Shown here: piece by piece, positions 5,476 to 6,519 of the stretch | Position numbering within the stretch: position 1 is the first letter of the stretch | Layout of the letters: every line of letters begins with the position of its first letter | Origin: Candidatus Sericytochromatia bacterium | GTDB lineage: Bacteria > Cyanobacteriota > Sericytochromatia > UBA7694 | Length of the DNA stretch: 6,519 nt | NCBI GenBank assembly: GCA_913773825.1 | Contig: CAJYHH010000319.1 | Span: 1-6,519 of the forward strand | Reading direction: 5' to 3' | Position numbers and translations under genes: made by a program | The notes under the pieces: model-generated | Told to the model about the DNA's origin: nothing | Databases searched by the model: none | Seen by the model: only the letters and a program-made list of their open reading frames with translations

Positions 5476-6381
5476 TTATTTAATCGTTGAAACCGGTGTA
5501 GGGCTTGCCGACGGCTCAGGACTTAAGCTGGGGCTCGGTTCTGGTGAAGGTTCCGGGCTGGCTTCAGCGCTGACAGATGGACTTGGCGTGGGTTGCGGAC
5601 TAATACTGGTCGCAGGGCTGCTGATCAGGGGGCTATCTGTATCAGATGCCACTTTGTTGCGGCTCAGGATTTCCACGTCAAGATCTTCAGGTTTAAACAC
5701 TTTTCTGGGATCAGCAAAGACAGACACTTTTAGTTCTGTATCAAAGTCGGGCAGGACTTCAATCCGACTCCAGGACATCAGCAGAGCGCCAACGCCGGTT
5801 TGGGCCAAGACGCGAATGGTATAGGTACCAGGGTGGAAGCGGGCGTCAAGCTTGATTTCGGGACGACGAGGCAGCACCGTGGCTGTTGCATAAAGCTGGT
5901 TTTCGCGAATAAACTCAATTTTGAGCTGAGTCAGGAAGGGAGTGGCAACAGACATTTGCTGGACGCTGAAGGGCTGCACAGCCGTAGAAGTCAGGCCTGC
6001 AGGCATCGTGATATCAAAGTCCAGGTTCTGTGGTCCTTTGGTACCAGGGCCAAATTCTGTGCGTGGGCCTTTGCTGCCTGGCCCAAATTCCAAGCCGTCA
6101 GGACCTTTTGTGCCTGGACCAAACTCCAGCTTAATCCCCTTAGAGCCGGGTCCAAACTCCAGCTTAAAGCTGTCGCTAACGAGATCGCCGTTTGCTAATT
6201 CAAGCACTTGTAAAGGACCAAGTGGGCCAGGGCTGCTTACCGCACTTGGTGTTGCCAAGGGCGTGGGAGTGGGGGTGGGGGTAACAATTGGATTTGGAAA
6301 TGGGTTCATCGGCTCTTTAGCCGGACAAGCGCTCAGAAGCAGGCAGCATGCTGCCAAAGGAGCGAGTTTAATGAGTTTCAT
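5476..6381 (-). CDS. Lipoprotein with four EFGPG(S/T)KG repeats, function unknown
   Basis: Unrecognised 301-residue protein. The N-terminus (basic MKLIK, hydrophobic core 6-15, lipobox LSAC with Cys19) is a clear lipoprotein signal, so it should be lipid-anchored at the cell envelope. The mature part has a Pro/Thr-rich linker (27-66, including PTPTPTP). Four 11-12 residue repeats with core EFGPG[S/T]KG follow at 74-84, 85-96, 97-107 and 108-119. A region at about 120-225 with alternating hydrophobic and polar residues (KIEFIRENQLYATATVL, GTYTIRVLAQ) looks like an Ig-like or jelly-roll beta-sandwich. A Pro/Ser/Glu-rich tail covers 256-298. It has no catalytic motif I can name, so a structural, binding or wall-spanning role is a guess. 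The ATG overlaps the end of the upstream gene by 14 bp. GGAGG lies 15 nt upstream, which is too far for a normal ribosome site and fits translational coupling. It ends 15 bp from the convergent kinase stop. Confidence 0.87.
   Translation of the reverse strand: MKLIKLAPLAACCLLLSACPAKEPMNPFPNPIVTPTPTPTPLATPSAVSSPGPLGPLQVLELANGDLVSDSFKLEFGPGSKGIKLEFGPGTKGPDGLEFGPGSKGPRTEFGPGTKGPQNLDFDITMPAGLTSTAVQPFSVQQMSVATPFLTQLKIEFIRENQLYATATVLPRRPEIKLDARFHPGTYTIRVLAQTGVGALLMSWSRIEVLPDFDTELKVSVFADPRKVFKPEDLDVEILSRNKVASDTDSPLISSPATSISPQPTPSPSVSAEASPEPSPEPSPSLSPEPSASPTPVSTIK
5491..5616 (-). repeat. Pro/Ser-rich low-complexity tail of the lipoprotein
   Basis: Residues 256-297 of the lipoprotein are mostly Pro, Ser, Glu, Ala and Thr, with SPEPSPEPSP and SPEPSASP runs. 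Together with the Pro/Thr linker after the lipobox, this puts flexible low-complexity segments on both sides of the predicted folded middle. Such tails occur in envelope proteins that must reach through a cell wall or periplasm. Confidence 0.85.
6025..6162 (-). repeat. Four degenerate tandem repeats encoding EFGPG(S/T)KG
   Basis: Residues 74-119 consist of four back-to-back units with the core EFGPGxKG; x alternates Ser, Thr, Ser, Thr. Codon use differs between units: Ser is TCT then AGC, Thr ACA then ACC, and the Gly and Pro codons also vary. The first two units share a 14 bp identical stretch around AAGCTGGAGTTTGG. The protein sequence is therefore better conserved than the DNA, which points to an old array kept by selection rather than a recent slippage product. 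Confidence 0.9.
6259..6281 (+). other. G-run cluster with G-quadruplex potential
   Basis: Four runs of 3, 3, 5 and 5 guanines, separated by 3, 3 and 1 bases, lie on the plus strand, the template strand of the lipoprotein gene. The coding cause is the Pro/Thr alternation after the lipobox (CCC/ACC codons). The spacing satisfies the usual G3N1-7 rule for a DNA quadruplex. Whether it folds or matters in the cell cannot be told from sequence. Confidence 0.5.
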
Positions 6382-6519
6382 GCGGGTTCAGCAAGGCCTC
6401 CACTTCTTGGGCGCGGTGTTGCCAAAGACTTTTTAGCTCACGCTCCCGTTCCAACCTTACCAGATACGCAACAGTATCGGCATCATAATCTTGAGCCTTT
6501 ACGATGGACTCTAAAGCGG
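6368..6519 (-). CDS. C-terminal end of an unidentified protein, cut by window edge
   Basis: An open frame enters from the right edge and ends at TAA (6370-6368), giving the last 49 residues of a protein that starts outside the window. The visible part is highly charged and probably helical (YLVRLERERELKSLWQHR, then AQEVEALLNP), ending NPHETH; the Leu/Val spacing would suit an amphipathic helix or short coiled coil. It is too short and generic to name a family. Support for it being real is the uninterrupted frame, coding-like composition, and the 14 bp overlap of its end with the lipoprotein start, a common arrangement in operons. The internal GGAGG at 6401-6397 could help recruit ribosomes for the lipoprotein. 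Confidence 0.65.
   Translation of the reverse strand, partial: ALESIVKAQDYDADTVAYLVRLERERELKSLWQHRAQEVEALLNPHETH

Noticed and set aside
6025..6162. CRISPR-like or recent minisatellite array
   Set aside because: The units are 33-36 bp with no spacers, lie in frame within a gene, and have diverged at synonymous sites, so this is a protein-level repeat.
5942..6436. A 164-codon open frame on the plus strand opposite the lipoprotein gene
   Set aside because: Its protein is Gly/Pro-rich only because it mirrors the repeats and Pro/Thr linker of the lipoprotein on the other strand. The minus-strand frame has a lipobox signal and a sensible product. The same holds for the open frames at 5588-5824 and 5800-6198.

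Overview
The window carries four complete protein genes and two that run off its edges. The layout, left to right, is: a thiolase cut by the left edge (-), an oligoendopeptidase F (-), an exported ankyrin-repeat protein (-), a membrane-anchored Ser/Thr protein kinase (+), a repeat-containing lipoprotein (-), and the C-terminal end of an unidentified gene cut by the right edge (-). I saw no rRNA, tRNA, CRISPR array, transposase or phage gene. Coding density is high and the longest stretch without a gene is about 120 bp.

Organism: a bacterium of intermediate GC content. A classical lipobox lipoprotein and a Sec-exported ankyrin protein suggest a cell with a periplasm. The kinase is of the Hanks type, followed by a two-helix membrane hairpin and a small hydrophobic, possibly PH-like C-terminal domain. 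I associate that arrangement with Cyanobacteria and their non-photosynthetic relatives (Melainabacteria or Sericytochromatia-like lineages). The assignment is tentative and rests on that one protein. No photosynthesis gene is visible.

Positions 1-2969 form a probable two-gene unit: the peptidase stop and the thiolase start are 12 bp apart, and a Shine-Dalgarno-like TGAGG lies between them. Both genes are housekeeping catabolic enzymes (peptide turnover and fatty-acid beta-oxidation). The ankyrin gene lies upstream on the same strand after a 122 bp gap that contains an imperfect hairpin.

The ankyrin and kinase genes are divergent and share a 113 bp spacer with a 10 bp perfect palindrome and a weak candidate promoter. 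The kinase and lipoprotein genes converge, with 15 bp between their stops. An 11 bp-stem hairpin lies inside the last codons of the kinase gene. The lipoprotein start overlaps the preceding gene by 14 bp, so those two are probably co-transcribed and translationally coupled.

The least ordinary part is 3092-6519: an exported ankyrin protein, a membrane kinase, and a lipoprotein with four copies of an EFGPG(S/T)KG motif. That they work together is a guess from proximity only. The sequence shows no shared regulation beyond the divergent spacer.
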